From NCBI RefSeq assembly GCF_001570585.1, contig NZ_BBXF01000005.1, forward strand, positions 806,001 to 870,000: a stretch of DNA of 64,000 nucleotides, read 5' to 3'. Below the pieces are notes generated by a model. That model was given only the letters and a program-made list of their open reading frames with translations. It was not told the DNA's origin and searched no databases. Positions 1 to 8,411 of this stretch are shown one piece after another. Positions within the stretch are counted from its first letter, which is position 1. Each line of letters starts with the position of its first letter. The DNA comes from Herbidospora daliensis (GTDB taxonomy: Bacteria; Actinomycetota; Actinomycetes; Streptosporangiales; Streptosporangiaceae). Both the position numbers and the translations under genes were made by a program.

Positions 1-1582
1 GCCGTTCGAGATGGCCCTGCGCGCGGGCGCGGGGTCGGTGATGAACTCCTACGCCGACATCGACGGCACCCCCGTCGCGGCCGACGTGACCCTGCTGACC
101 GACCTGCTGCGCGACACCTACGGCTTCACCGGCACGGTCGTGGCCGACTACTTCTCGGTGGCGTTCCTGCAGACCCTGCACCACGTCGCCGCCTCGCCCA
201 CCGACGCCGCCCGGCTGGCGCTGACCGCCGGGATCGACGTCGAGCTGCCGACCGTGAACACCTTCGGCCCGGCGCTGGTCGAGGCGGTGGAGCGGGGCGA
301 GGTCGACCTCGCGCTGATCGACCGCGCGCTGCGCCGGGTGCTGGTCCAGAAGGCCGAGCTCGGCCTGCTCGACGAGGACTGGAACCCCGAGCCGCCGATC
401 CTGGGCGAGGCCGACCCGGTGCTCGACGGGCCCGAGGTCCGCGAGCTGGCCGGCCGCCTGGCCCGCCGCTCCATCGTGCTGCTGCACAACCGGGACGCGG
501 CGCTGCCGCTGGCCCCCGGCGCGAAGCTGGCCGTGGTGGGGCCGCGCGCCGACACCGCGCAGGCCATGATGGGCTGCTACTCCTTCCCGATGCACGTCGG
601 CGTGCACCACCCGGAGACGGGCATGGGCGTGGAGATCCCCACCCTGCTCGACGCGCTCAAGGACGAGTACGCCGTCACCCACGCGCAGGGCGTGCCGGTG
701 ACCGGCGGCGACGACGAGGGCATCGCGGCGGCCGTCGCGGCCACCGCCGACGCCGACGTGATCGTGGCGGTGCTCGGCGACCAGGCCGGGCTGTTCGGGC
801 GCGGCACCTCCGGCGAGGGCTGCGACGCCCCCGGCCTGGCGCTGCCCGGCCGCCAGGAGGAGCTGCTGGAGGCGCTGCTGGACACCGGCAAGCCGGTCGT
901 GCTGGTGCTGCTGGTCGGCCGTCCCTACGAGCTCGGCCGGCAGATCGACCGCCTGGCCGCCGTGGTGTGCGGGTTCTTCCCCGGCGAGGAGGGCGCCTCG
1001 GCGCTGGCCGACGTGCTGTCGGGCCGGGCCGACCCGGCCGGGCGCCTGCCGGTGAGCTTCCCGCGCGACGGCGGCAACCAGCCCGCCACCTACCTCGGCG
1101 CGCCCCTGGCGCAGCAGAACGAGGTCAGCACCGTCGACCCGACCGCGCTGTTCGCCTTCGGCCACGGCCTGTCGTACGCCCCGGTCACCTGGGGCGAGGT
1201 CGCCGGCCCGGCCTCGTGGAGCACCGACGGCACGTTCGACGTCACGGTGACGCTGCGGAACGAGAGCGACCGGGAGTCCTCCGAGGTCGTCCAGGTCTAT
1301 TTGCACGACCCGGTCGCCGAGGTCGCCCGGCCGGTGCAGGCGCTCATCGCGGCGCGGCGCGTCGACCTGGCCCCCGGCGAGAGCCGCGAGCTCACCCTCA
1401 CCCTGCACGCCGACCAGACCTCCTACACCGGGGCGTCGTGGCGGCGGCAGGTCGACCCCGGCGACGTCGAGCTGCGGGTGGGCGCGTCCAGCGCCGACAT
1501 CCGCGGCGTGCTCGCCGTCACGATGACCGGCCCCCGGCGTTTTGTCGGATTCGACCGAGTCATGGAAGCATCCGTCGTCTGA
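1..1582 (+). CDS. Glycoside hydrolase family 3 beta-glucosidase/xylosidase, 5'-truncated
   Basis: The frame is open from base 2, so the gene begins outside the window and only the C-terminal ~526 residues are present. The visible part starts in the GH3 (alpha/beta)8 barrel: the segment MNSYADIDGTP is followed by GFTGTVVADY, where the Asp (codon at 146-148) is the expected nucleophile. The second GH3 domain follows (LARRSIVLLHNRD, then GRGTSGEGCD and GHGLSYAPVTW), and a fibronectin III-like C-terminal domain ends the protein. Family members release terminal glucose or xylose from beta-oligosaccharides. No signal peptide can be judged because the start is missing. A strong terminator follows directly, separating it from the oxidoreductase gene. 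Substrate specificity cannot be read from this fragment. Confidence 0.9.
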   Translation, partial: PFEMALRAGAGSVMNSYADIDGTPVAADVTLLTDLLRDTYGFTGTVVADYFSVAFLQTLHHVAASPTDAARLALTAGIDVELPTVNTFGPALVEAVERGEVDLALIDRALRRVLVQKAELGLLDEDWNPEPPILGEADPVLDGPEVRELAGRLARRSIVLLHNRDAALPLAPGAKLAVVGPRADTAQAMMGCYSFPMHVGVHHPETGMGVEIPTLLDALKDEYAVTHAQGVPVTGGDDEGIAAAVAATADADVIVAVLGDQAGLFGRGTSGEGCDAPGLALPGRQEELLEALLDTGKPVVLVLLVGRPYELGRQIDRLAAVVCGFFPGEEGASALADVLSGRADPAGRLPVSFPRDGGNQPATYLGAPLAQQNEVSTVDPTALFAFGHGLSYAPVTWGEVAGPASWSTDGTFDVTVTLRNESDRESSEVVQVYLHDPVAEVARPVQALIAARRVDLAPGESRELTLTLHADQTSYTGASWRRQVDPGDVELRVGASSADIRGVLAVTMTGPRRFVGFDRVMEASVV

Positions 1583-1589
1583 CGGATCC

Positions 1590-1623
1590 GGGGGCGGTCC
1601 GTCGGCCGGGCCGCCCCCTTTTT
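1590..1623 (+). terminator. Intrinsic terminator after the GH3 gene
   Basis: A 12-bp stem (1590-1601 with 1607-1618, one G-T wobble) closes a 5-nt loop and is followed by five T residues at 1619-1623. It lies between the GH3 stop codon and the ribosome binding site of the next gene, so the two genes probably have separate promoters or rely on read-through. Confidence 0.85.
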
Positions 1624-1640
1624 CTCTCCCAGGAGTTGTG

Positions 1641-2630
1641 ATGACCTCTTCCCCTCCCCTGCGCTGGGCGATCATCGGCACCGGCGGCATCGCCCGCCAG
1701 TTCGCCGACGACCTGCGCCTGACGGAGGCCGCCGAACTCGTGGCGGTCGGCTCGCGGACCCAGGAGCGCGCCGAGGCGTTCGCCGCCGAAGTGGGCGCGG
1801 CCCGCGCCTACGGCGACCAGGCCGCGATGCTCGCCTCCGACGACGTCGACGCCGTGTACGTCGCCACGCCCCACCCCGCCCACCACGCCGGCGCCCTGGC
1901 CGCGATCGAGGCGGGCAAGGCCGTCCTGGTCGAGAAGCCGTTCACCGTCAACCGGCGCGAGGCCGAGGAACTGGTCGCGGCGGCCCGCGCGCGCGGCGTG
2001 TTCCTGATGGAGGCCATGTGGAGCCGCTTCCTGCCGCACATGGTCCGCATCCGCGAACTGCTCGCCGAAGGGCGGCTCGGCGACGTGCGCCTCGTGGTGG
2101 CCGAGCATGGCGTCTGGTTCCGCCATGACCCCGTCCACCGCATGTTCGACCCCGCCCTCGGCGGCGGCGCGCTGCTCGACCTGGGCGTCTACCCGGTCTC
2201 GTTCCTGTCGATGGTCTTCGGCGAACCGCTGTCGGTGACCGCCTCGACGCAGTTCGGCGACACCGGCGTCGACGGCCAGACCGCCGTGCTCGCCAAGTAC
2301 GACGGCGGCCGGCAGGGCGTGGCGACCAGTAGCATGGAGGCGTTCCTGCCCAACCGGGCCTCGATCGCCGGCACCGACGCGCGCATCGACATCGACCCGT
2401 GGTGGTACCGCCCCACGTCGTTCACCCTCACCACCCGCGCCGGCGCGGCCGAGCGCTACACCTTCGACGTGCCCGGCAACGGCCTGCGTTTCCAGGCCGA
2501 GGAGGTCGCCCGCTGCGTGCGCGCGGGCCTGCTGGAGAGCCCGGTCCTCACCCTTGAGGAGTCGTGCCAGATCATGGGCACCATGGACGAGGTGCGCGCC
2601 CAGGCCGGGCTGCGCTACCCCGGCGAATAG
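1641..2630 (+). CDS. Gfo/Idh/MocA family NAD(P)-dependent oxidoreductase
   Basis: Encodes 329 aa. The ATG at 1641 is preceded by AGGAG at 1631-1635, which favours it over an in-frame ATG 99 nt upstream that would lie inside the previous gene and terminator. The Rossmann motif WAIIGTGGIA is at residues 9-18, the signature EKP at 98-100, and the C-terminal-domain motif GGGALLDLGVYP at 174-185. The family oxidises or reduces sugars, inositols or dihydrodiols with NAD(P). The adjacent GH3 glycosidase and the sugar-acid operon on the other strand suggest a carbohydrate substrate, but this is inference. Its last 16 nt overlap the 3' end of the convergent LacI-type gene. Confidence 0.88.
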   Translation: MTSSPPLRWAIIGTGGIARQFADDLRLTEAAELVAVGSRTQERAEAFAAEVGAARAYGDQAAMLASDDVDAVYVATPHPAHHAGALAAIEAGKAVLVEKPFTVNRREAEELVAAARARGVFLMEAMWSRFLPHMVRIRELLAEGRLGDVRLVVAEHGVWFRHDPVHRMFDPALGGGALLDLGVYPVSFLSMVFGEPLSVTASTQFGDTGVDGQTAVLAKYDGGRQGVATSSMEAFLPNRASIAGTDARIDIDPWWYRPTSFTLTTRAGAAERYTFDVPGNGLRFQAEEVARCVRAGLLESPVLTLEESCQIMGTMDEVRAQAGLRYPGE

Positions 2631-3673
2631 CGGGCGGTGCTGGCCCGGACCACCAGCTTGGTCGACAACTCGACCCGGCCCTCGGTCATCTCCGCGCCGT
2701 CTTGGTGACCGAGCAGCGACCGGACCGCCAGCGCCGCCATCTTCGCGATCGGCTGCCGGACCGTCGTCAGGGGCGGGGCCATCCACTGCGCCATCGGCAC
2801 GTCGTCGAACCCGACGACGCTCACGTCGGCGGGCACCCGCAGGCCCCGGTCCTGGATGGCGGCGTAGACGCCGAGGGCCTGCTCGTCGTTGCCCGCGAAG
2901 ATCGCCGTCGGCGGCTCGGGCCGGTCGAGCAGGGCCTGGGTCAGCGAGAACCCGCTGTGGTAGTGGAAGTCGCCGTGCTGGACGAGGTCGTCGTCGAGCG
3001 TCATCCCGGCCCGCTCGACCGCCGCGCGGCACCCGGCCAGCCGCGCCTGGCTGCAGAGCATGCGCATCGGCCCGGTGAGCACGCCGATGCGGCGGTGGCC
3101 CGACTCGATCAGATGGTGCGCGGCGGCCATGCCGCCGCCCCAGTTGCCCGCGCCGATCGACGGGATCGTGCCGTCGGCGTCGCCGACGGGGTCGACCAGC
3201 ACCGCGGGCAGCCCCAGCTTGGCGATGCGGGCCAGGTCGGCCGGGGTCAGCTCCGACAGGGCGAGGATGAGGCCGCCCGGCGCCCGGTCGGCGATGTCCT
3301 CGAGCCACTGCTGCCCGTGCCCCGGCGCGCCGTCGAACACCGACACCACGACGCCGACCCGGGCCGACCGCGCCTCCTGCTCGGCGCCGCGGATCACCTC
3401 GGCCGACCACGGCGACCCCGCGTCGTTGACCACCAGCTCCAGCAGCCCGCCCCGCCGGGCGGCGGCTCTGGGCAGCGGCAGGTGCAGCGGCCGTTTCGTG
3501 CGCTTGGTCGGCACGTATCCGCGCGTCGCCAGGAGCGCCTCGATCTGCGACCGGGTGGCGGGCGCCACGTCGGACCGGCCGTTGAGCACCTTCGAGACCG
3601 TCGCGCGCGACACCCCCGCCTCGGCGGCGATGTCGGCGACGGTCACGCGCGAATCTAACGGGTCGGGCATCAA
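2615..3673 (-). CDS. LacI family transcriptional repressor
   Basis: Encodes 352 aa. The N-terminal LacI helix-turn-helix is clear at residues ~10-33 (VTVADIAAEAGVSRATVSKV then LNGR), followed by a periplasmic-binding-protein-like ligand domain (DIADRAPGGLILALSE, GNDEQALGVYAAIQDRGL, VVGFDDVPMAQWMAPPLTTV). It is the last gene of the minus-strand operon that begins at 7259, starting 15 nt after the dehydratase stop. That position suggests a local repressor released by a sugar or sugar acid of this pathway. Candidate operators with the LacI-like core TTTCGAAA lie upstream of the first gene at 7329-7443. The inducer is unknown. Confidence 0.92.
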   Translation of the reverse strand: MMPDPLDSRVTVADIAAEAGVSRATVSKVLNGRSDVAPATRSQIEALLATRGYVPTKRTKRPLHLPLPRAAARRGGLLELVVNDAGSPWSAEVIRGAEQEARSARVGVVVSVFDGAPGHGQQWLEDIADRAPGGLILALSELTPADLARIAKLGLPAVLVDPVGDADGTIPSIGAGNWGGGMAAAHHLIESGHRRIGVLTGPMRMLCSQARLAGCRAAVERAGMTLDDDLVQHGDFHYHSGFSLTQALLDRPEPPTAIFAGNDEQALGVYAAIQDRGLRVPADVSVVGFDDVPMAQWMAPPLTTVRQPIAKMAALAVRSLLGHQDGAEMTEGRVELSTKLVVRASTARYSPG

Positions 3674-3688
3674 CCGATCGTACCGAGG

Positions 3689-5434
3689 TCAGTGGGAGTC
3701 GCGCGGCACGTCACTGCCACGGCCGCCCCGCAGGAACCCGAAGTCGGCGCCGCCGTCGGCCCCGAGCACGTGCTCCCGGTAGAGCCACCGGTAGCCGCCG
3801 AGGTCCTCATGGGTGGCCGGCGTCCATTCGGCCCTTCTCCGGTCGAGTTCGTCGTCCGGTACGAGCAGGGTCAGACTCCGCTTGGGCACGTCGAGTTCGA
3901 CCAGGTCACCGGTCTGGACGAGAGCCAGCGGGCCGCCCACGGCCGCCTCGGGCGAGACGTGCAGGACGACCGTGCCGAAGCCGGTGCCGCTCATCCGGCC
4001 GTCGCTGATCCGCACCATGTCGGTCACCCCGGCGCGCAGCAGCTTGGCGGGCAGCGGCACGTTCGCCACCTCGGGCATGCCCGGGTAGCCCTTCGGCCCC
4101 GCGCCCCGGATGATCAGGACGTCGTCGGGCGTGACGTCGAGGTCGTCGTCGTCGCAGACCGCGTGGTAGGCCTCCGGCGAGTCGAACACCAGCGCCCGGC
4201 CGGTGTGCGTCATCAGCGCGGGCGAGGCCGCCGACTGCTTGATGACCGCGCCGTTCGGCGCCAGGTTGCCGCGCAGGATCGCGGTGCCGGTCCCGGCGGG
4301 CTGCAGCGGCGCGGCCATCGGCCGGATGACCTCGGTGTTCCAGTTGACCGCCGTCCGCACGTTCTCGCGGAGCGTGCGCCCCGTCACCGTGAGGGCGCCG
4401 GGGTTGACCAGCCCGGCCTCGTCGAGCTGGTTCAGCACGACCGGCAGGCCGCCCGCGTAGCAGAAGTCCTCCATCAGGAACCGGCCCGACGGCATCAGGT
4501 CGACGATCGTCGGCACGTCGCGCGCCAGCGCGTCGAAGTCGTCGAGCGGCAGGTCGACGCCGAGCCGCCCGGCCAGCGCCGTCAGATGGACGATCGCGTT
4601 GGTCGAGCCGCCGATCGCGGCGTTGGCCCGGATCGCGTTCTCGAACGCGGCGCGCGTCATGATCTGGCTCGGCTTCAGGTCCTCCTCGACCATGGCCACG
4701 ATCCGCTTGCCCGCCTCCTGCGCCACCTCGTAGCGGCGCGAGTCGACGGCCGGCCAGGTCGCCGACCCGGGCAGCTGCATGCCGAGCGCCTCGGCCAGGC
4801 ACGCCATCGTCGAGGCGGTGCCCATCGTCATGCAGTGGCCGTTCGAGCGGGCCATGCAGCCCTCGGCGACGTAGCCGTCCTCGACCGACATGCGCCCGGC
4901 CTTGATCTCGGCCTCGAACTTCCACACGTGGGTGCCCGAGCCGACGTCCTGCCCCCGGAACTTGCCGTTCAGCATCGGCCCGCCGGTCACCATGACCGCG
5001 GGCAGGTCGACGCTGGCCGCGCCCATCAGCAGCCCCGGCGTGGTCTTGTCGCACCCCGACAGCAGCACGACGCCGTCGAGCGGGTTGGCCCGGATCAGCT
5101 CCTCGGCCTGCATGGCCAGCATGTTGCGGTAGAGCATCGCGGTCGGCCGCAGCAGCGTCTCACCGGTCGACATCACCGGGAACACGAGCGGGAATCCGCC
5201 CGCCATCCAGACGCCCCGCTTGACGGCGTCGGCCACCCGGTCGAGGTGGGCGTTGCAGGGCGCCAGCTCCGACCACGTGCTGGCGATCCCGATGACGGGC
5301 CGGCCGTCGAACACCTCGGGACCGAACCCCTGGTTGCGCATCCAGGAGCGGTAGAGCATGCCGGAGCGCCCTTCGGCCCCGAACCAGTGCTGACTGCGTC
5401 GCGTCACGTTCGCGTTCTCGCTCAAATCATCCAT
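3689..5434 (-). CDS. IlvD/Edd family dehydratase, probably sugar-acid (aldonate) dehydratase
   Basis: Encodes 581 aa, the usual length for pentonate/hexonate dehydratases of the IlvD/Edd family, which remove water from sugar acids to give 2-keto-3-deoxy acids. Fe-S cluster cysteines are visible as APCN (Cys60), GCDKTTPG (Cys128) and GHCMTMGTAST (Cys201). The ATG at 5434 lies 13 nt inside the end of the upstream SDR gene, indicating translational coupling. Neighbours are two dehydrogenases and a LacI repressor rather than ilv genes, which argues for catabolic sugar-acid dehydration instead of branched-chain amino acid synthesis. The actual sugar acid (arabinonate, xylonate, fuconate, galactonate) cannot be decided from sequence alone. 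Confidence 0.88.
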   Translation of the reverse strand: MDDLSENANVTRRSQHWFGAEGRSGMLYRSWMRNQGFGPEVFDGRPVIGIASTWSELAPCNAHLDRVADAVKRGVWMAGGFPLVFPVMSTGETLLRPTAMLYRNMLAMQAEELIRANPLDGVVLLSGCDKTTPGLLMGAASVDLPAVMVTGGPMLNGKFRGQDVGSGTHVWKFEAEIKAGRMSVEDGYVAEGCMARSNGHCMTMGTASTMACLAEALGMQLPGSATWPAVDSRRYEVAQEAGKRIVAMVEEDLKPSQIMTRAAFENAIRANAAIGGSTNAIVHLTALAGRLGVDLPLDDFDALARDVPTIVDLMPSGRFLMEDFCYAGGLPVVLNQLDEAGLVNPGALTVTGRTLRENVRTAVNWNTEVIRPMAAPLQPAGTGTAILRGNLAPNGAVIKQSAASPALMTHTGRALVFDSPEAYHAVCDDDDLDVTPDDVLIIRGAGPKGYPGMPEVANVPLPAKLLRAGVTDMVRISDGRMSGTGFGTVVLHVSPEAAVGGPLALVQTGDLVELDVPKRSLTLLVPDDELDRRRAEWTPATHEDLGGYRWLYREHVLGADGGADFGFLRGGRGSDVPRDSH

Positions 5435-6168
5435 CCGGCGTCCACGATCCAGTTCTGTCCGGTGCACATGGCACTGTCGTCGGCGGCCAGCCAGAGCACC
5501 AGGCGCGCCACGTCGGACGGCTCCAGGTTGTCGGGCAGGCACTGCACCTCCGCGAGTTTCTCGCGAACCTCCGGTGTGACCCAATGGGTGAGCTGGCGCT
5601 CGGTGAAGACCCAGCCGGGGATGACGCAGTTGACGCGGATGTGGTCGCCGCCGAGTTCGCGGGCCATCATCTTGGTCAGGCCCTCGATGGCCGACTTCGA
5701 GGAGACGTAGGCGGGCAGGCCGAGCAGGCCGACGTGGGGGCTGACCGAGCCGAGGTTGATGATCGAGCCGCCGCCGAGGGCGCGCATCCCGGCCAAGACG
5801 GCCTGGGCGGCGAAGAACTGGTGGCGGAGGTTGACGGCGATGCCCTGGTCCCAGTCGGCGGGTTCGAGGGTCTCGATGCCGGTGCGGGTGTCGTTGGCCG
5901 CGTTGTTGACCAGGATGGAGACGGGGCCGAGGGCCTGTTCGACCATGACGATCGCGGTGCGCAGGGCGTCGACGTCGGTGACGTCGGCGTGGATGTAGAG
6001 GGCGCGGTCGGTGAGTTTCTGCGCGCCGGCGTCGTCGACGTCGAGGAAGGCGACCTTGGCGCCCTGGGCGGCGAGCTGGGCGACGAACTCGGCGCCGAGG
6101 CCGGTGGAGCCCCCGGTGACGAGGGCGACCCGGTCGCGCAGGCTGGGGTAGACGGCGTACTCGCTCAT
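5422..6168 (-). CDS. Short-chain dehydrogenase/reductase (SDR), likely sugar dehydrogenase
   Basis: Encodes 248 aa with all classical SDR features: TGGSTGLG (18-25) for NAD(P) binding, NNAA (88-91), and the catalytic set Ser140, Tyr153 and Lys157 (YVSSK). The acidic residue after the second strand (FLDVDD) suggests NAD preference. Its ATG overlaps the stop of the upstream alcohol dehydrogenase by 4 nt, and its 3' end overlaps the dehydratase start. In sugar oxidation operons such an SDR usually converts an aldose to the lactone or acts on a later ketose or deoxy-acid intermediate. Which step applies here is not resolved. Confidence 0.9.
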   Translation of the reverse strand: MSEYAVYPSLRDRVALVTGGSTGLGAEFVAQLAAQGAKVAFLDVDDAGAQKLTDRALYIHADVTDVDALRTAIVMVEQALGPVSILVNNAANDTRTGIETLEPADWDQGIAVNLRHQFFAAQAVLAGMRALGGGSIINLGSVSPHVGLLGLPAYVSSKSAIEGLTKMMARELGGDHIRVNCVIPGWVFTERQLTHWVTPEVREKLAEVQCLPDNLEPSDVARLVLWLAADDSAMCTGQNWIVDAGWMI

Positions 6169-7259
6169 GGCACGATCACTCCACGGCCGACGGCGCCACC
6201 GGTGAGGTCGGCGAACGCCTCGTTGATCTGGTCGAGCCGGTAGCGCCTGCCGATCAGCAGGTCGAGGGGCAGGCGTCCGGCGAGGTAGAGCTCGAAGATC
6301 TTGGGCAGGTCGATGAGGGGGTTGGCGGAGCCGTAGAGGCTGCCGACCACCCGCTTCTCGCGCTGGACGAGCAGGTTGACCGGCACGTTGAAGGTCTGGC
6401 CGACCTTGCCGAGGCCGACGGCGACCAGGGTGCCGCCGGGGCGGAGCACCTCGAAGGCGGTCTCCAGGGTCTCGGGGCGGCCGATGGCCTCGATGGCCCA
6501 TTCGGCGCCGCCGGGGCGGATCTCCGCCATGGCCGCGGCGACGTCGCCGGCCGAGGCGTCGACGACGTGGGTGGCGCCGAGGCGCTCGGCCGTCTCCAGG
6601 CGCTCCGCGACGACGTCCACGACGACGATGGGGTTCGCGCCCGCCAGGACCGCGCCGAGGACGGCCGAGAGGCCGACGCCGCCGGCGCCGAAGATGACGA
6701 CGCCGTCGCCGGCGCACTCGCCGATCGCGTTGAGCACCGCGCCGACGCCGGTGATGACGGCGCACCCGGCGATGGCGGCGATCTCCGGCGGCACCCCGTC
6801 GGGGACCGGCACGACCGCGCGCTCGGAGACCACGGCGTACTCGGCGAAGCAGGAGACGCCGAGCAGGTGGTGGACCTTCTCGCCGTCGGCGCTGAGCCGG
6901 GTGGTGCCGTCGAGCAGCCCGCCCGAGCCGACCATGATCCCGGCGGCCTCGCACAGGGCGGGCCGTCCGACGAGGCAGTTGCGGCACTGGCCGCACCGGG
7001 GCCGCCACATGAGGCAGACGCGGTCGCCGGCCTTGTGGCGGGTCACCCCGGGGCCGACGGCCTCGATGACGCCGGTGCCCTCGTGGCCCGGGACGACCGG
7101 GAGGGGGCACCTGAGGTCGCCCGCGAGGTAGTGCTGGTCGCTGTGGCAGACGCCCGCCGCCTCGATCCTGACGAGCACCTCTTCGGGGCCCGGTGGCGCG
7201 AGGTCGAGGTCGCGCACCACGAGAGGCGCTCCGACCTTTTCCAGCAGCGCAGCTCTCAT
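6165..7259 (-). CDS. Zinc-dependent alcohol dehydrogenase (MDR family)
   Basis: Encodes 364 aa. I chose the ATG at 7259 (MRAALLEKVG) because GGAGG lies about 10 nt upstream on the coding strand; a longer in-frame extension to 7298 lacks such a site. Catalytic zinc ligands are Cys38 (GVCHSD) and His59-Glu60 (GHEGTGV). Structural zinc cysteines are 89, 92, 95 and 103. The cofactor site GAGGVG follows in the Rossmann domain. It is the first gene of the four-gene operon (dehydrogenase, SDR, dehydratase, LacI) and probably oxidises a sugar or sugar-derived alcohol/aldehyde with NAD(P). Substrate unknown. Confidence 0.88.
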   Translation of the reverse strand: MRAALLEKVGAPLVVRDLDLAPPGPEEVLVRIEAAGVCHSDQHYLAGDLRCPLPVVPGHEGTGVIEAVGPGVTRHKAGDRVCLMWRPRCGQCRNCLVGRPALCEAAGIMVGSGGLLDGTTRLSADGEKVHHLLGVSCFAEYAVVSERAVVPVPDGVPPEIAAIAGCAVITGVGAVLNAIGECAGDGVVIFGAGGVGLSAVLGAVLAGANPIVVVDVVAERLETAERLGATHVVDASAGDVAAAMAEIRPGGAEWAIEAIGRPETLETAFEVLRPGGTLVAVGLGKVGQTFNVPVNLLVQREKRVVGSLYGSANPLIDLPKIFELYLAGRLPLDLLIGRRYRLDQINEAFADLTGGAVGRGVIVP

Positions 7260-7328
7260 CAGACCCGTCCCTCCATCTACCGAACTCGATCGCAGCAAAC
7301 GTAGATGTAACGAACGTAGTGGTCAATA

Positions 7329-7443
7329 GTTTCGAAACTTTCACCCTGGTTACCGCGCCGATCAGCCGGGGTGAGCCGGTTTCAGCTGCGCCGATCGGCC
7401 GAGTCCCGGTTTCGGAACTTCGCCGCCGAGGGACCGAAACTTT
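7329..7443. promoter_or_regulatory. Operator-like repeats upstream of the sugar oxidation operon
   Basis: The 187-nt gap between two minus-strand genes contains GTTTCGAAACTT at 7329-7340, inside the perfect 12-bp palindrome 7328-7339, and GTTTCGGAACTT at 7409-7420, 11 of 12 identical and 80 bp away. A third partial copy, CGAAACTTTC, lies at 7435-7444. The CG-centred palindrome is typical of LacI-family operators, and a LacI repressor is encoded as the last gene of this operon. The paired sites would allow looping. Assignment to that repressor is inference. Confidence 0.6.
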
Positions 7444-7446
7444 CTG

Positions 7447-8361
7447 TCAGGACGTCAGCACGATCTTCCCCCGGGCGTGCCGGGTCTCGGCGAGTTCGTG
7501 CGCGGCGACGACCTCGTCGAGCGGGAACGCCGCCGCGACCGGCACCCGCAGCCGCCCCTCATCGGCGAGGCCCGCCGCGACGGCGAGCCCGTGCCAGGCC
7601 GGGGCGTCGGCCCCGCCGTGGGACAGGTGGACGCCGTGCTCCCGCGCGGCGAAGTCGGCGATCGTCACCACCCGCGCCGGGTCGCCCGCGAGGCCGACGA
7701 GATCGGGCAGCGCGCCGCCCGCGCAGTCGACCACGGCGTCGACGCCCCCAGGTGCCAGCGCGCGCACCCGGCCGGCCAGTCCCGGCCCGTACGTCGTCGG
7801 GACCGCCCCCAGCGAGCGCAGGTAGTCGTGGTTGTGCTCGCTCGCCGTGCCGACGACCACGGCCCCGAGCGCGAGCGCGAACTGGACGACGACCGCGCCC
7901 GTGCCGCCGGAGGCCCCCTGGACGAGCACGGTCTGCCCGGCGGCGACGGCGAGCCGGTCGAGCACCCGGGCCGCCGTCTCGGCCGCGCCCGCCGCGCCGG
8001 CCGCCTCGGCCCAGTCCCACGCGGCGGGTTTGGCCGCCCAGGCGGTCAGCACGGCGAGGTCGGCGTTGGTCCCGCGCCGGGCGAAGCCGGCCGCGCCGAA
8101 CACCGCGTCGCCGACGCGCACGCCGGTGACGCCGGCGCCGACCTCGTCGACCACCCCGGCCGCGTCGAAGCCGGTCCGGAACGGGAAGGCGACCGGCATC
8201 AGGTCGCGCAGGCGTCCGGAGCGGAGGGCGACCTCGCCGGCGGCCACCCCCGACGCGCGCACGGCGACGCGGATCTCCCCCGGCCCGGCGTGCGGCTCGG
8301 GGACCTCGGTGACGTGGACGACGGCGGGCGGGCCGTATGCGGTGAACTGCGCTGCTCTCAT
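7447..8361 (-). CDS. NADPH:quinone oxidoreductase-like MDR protein
   Basis: Encodes 304 aa, the length of zinc-free medium-chain dehydrogenases of the quinone oxidoreductase group. The N-terminal GroES-like fold (MRAAQFTAYGPPAVVHVTEV) is followed by FPFRTGFDAAGVVDEVGAG and the NADPH-binding glycine motif QGASGGTGAVVVQFA. There are no zinc-ligand cysteines. It likely reduces quinones or reactive enones. It is transcribed divergently from a TetR-type regulator with only 50 nt between the starts, the usual layout for a repressor controlling its neighbour. Confidence 0.88.
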   Translation of the reverse strand: MRAAQFTAYGPPAVVHVTEVPEPHAGPGEIRVAVRASGVAAGEVALRSGRLRDLMPVAFPFRTGFDAAGVVDEVGAGVTGVRVGDAVFGAAGFARRGTNADLAVLTAWAAKPAAWDWAEAAGAAGAAETAARVLDRLAVAAGQTVLVQGASGGTGAVVVQFALALGAVVVGTASEHNHDYLRSLGAVPTTYGPGLAGRVRALAPGGVDAVVDCAGGALPDLVGLAGDPARVVTIADFAAREHGVHLSHGGADAPAWHGLAVAAGLADEGRLRVPVAAAFPLDEVVAAHELAETRHARGKIVLTS

Positions 8362-8411
8362 GTCCGGGGACGGTAACGGAACACCCCGTCCGGTTGTCTA
8401 AAGTGAGAGTG
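8362..8411. promoter_or_regulatory. Divergent promoter with TetR-type operator candidate
   Basis: The 50-nt intergenic space between the oxidoreductase and the TetR gene holds the inverted repeat GGACGG (8368-8373) and CCGTCC (8386-8391) with a 12-nt spacer. TAAAGT at 8399-8404 fits an actinobacterial -10 (TAnnnT) and ends 7 nt before the GTG at 8412, so the regulator is probably read from a leaderless transcript. Confidence 0.5.

Noticed and set aside
3692-5710. Open frame opposite the IlvD/Edd dehydratase
   Set aside because: Very high His/Arg/Val content and no motif; the dehydratase frame holds all three Fe-S cysteines.
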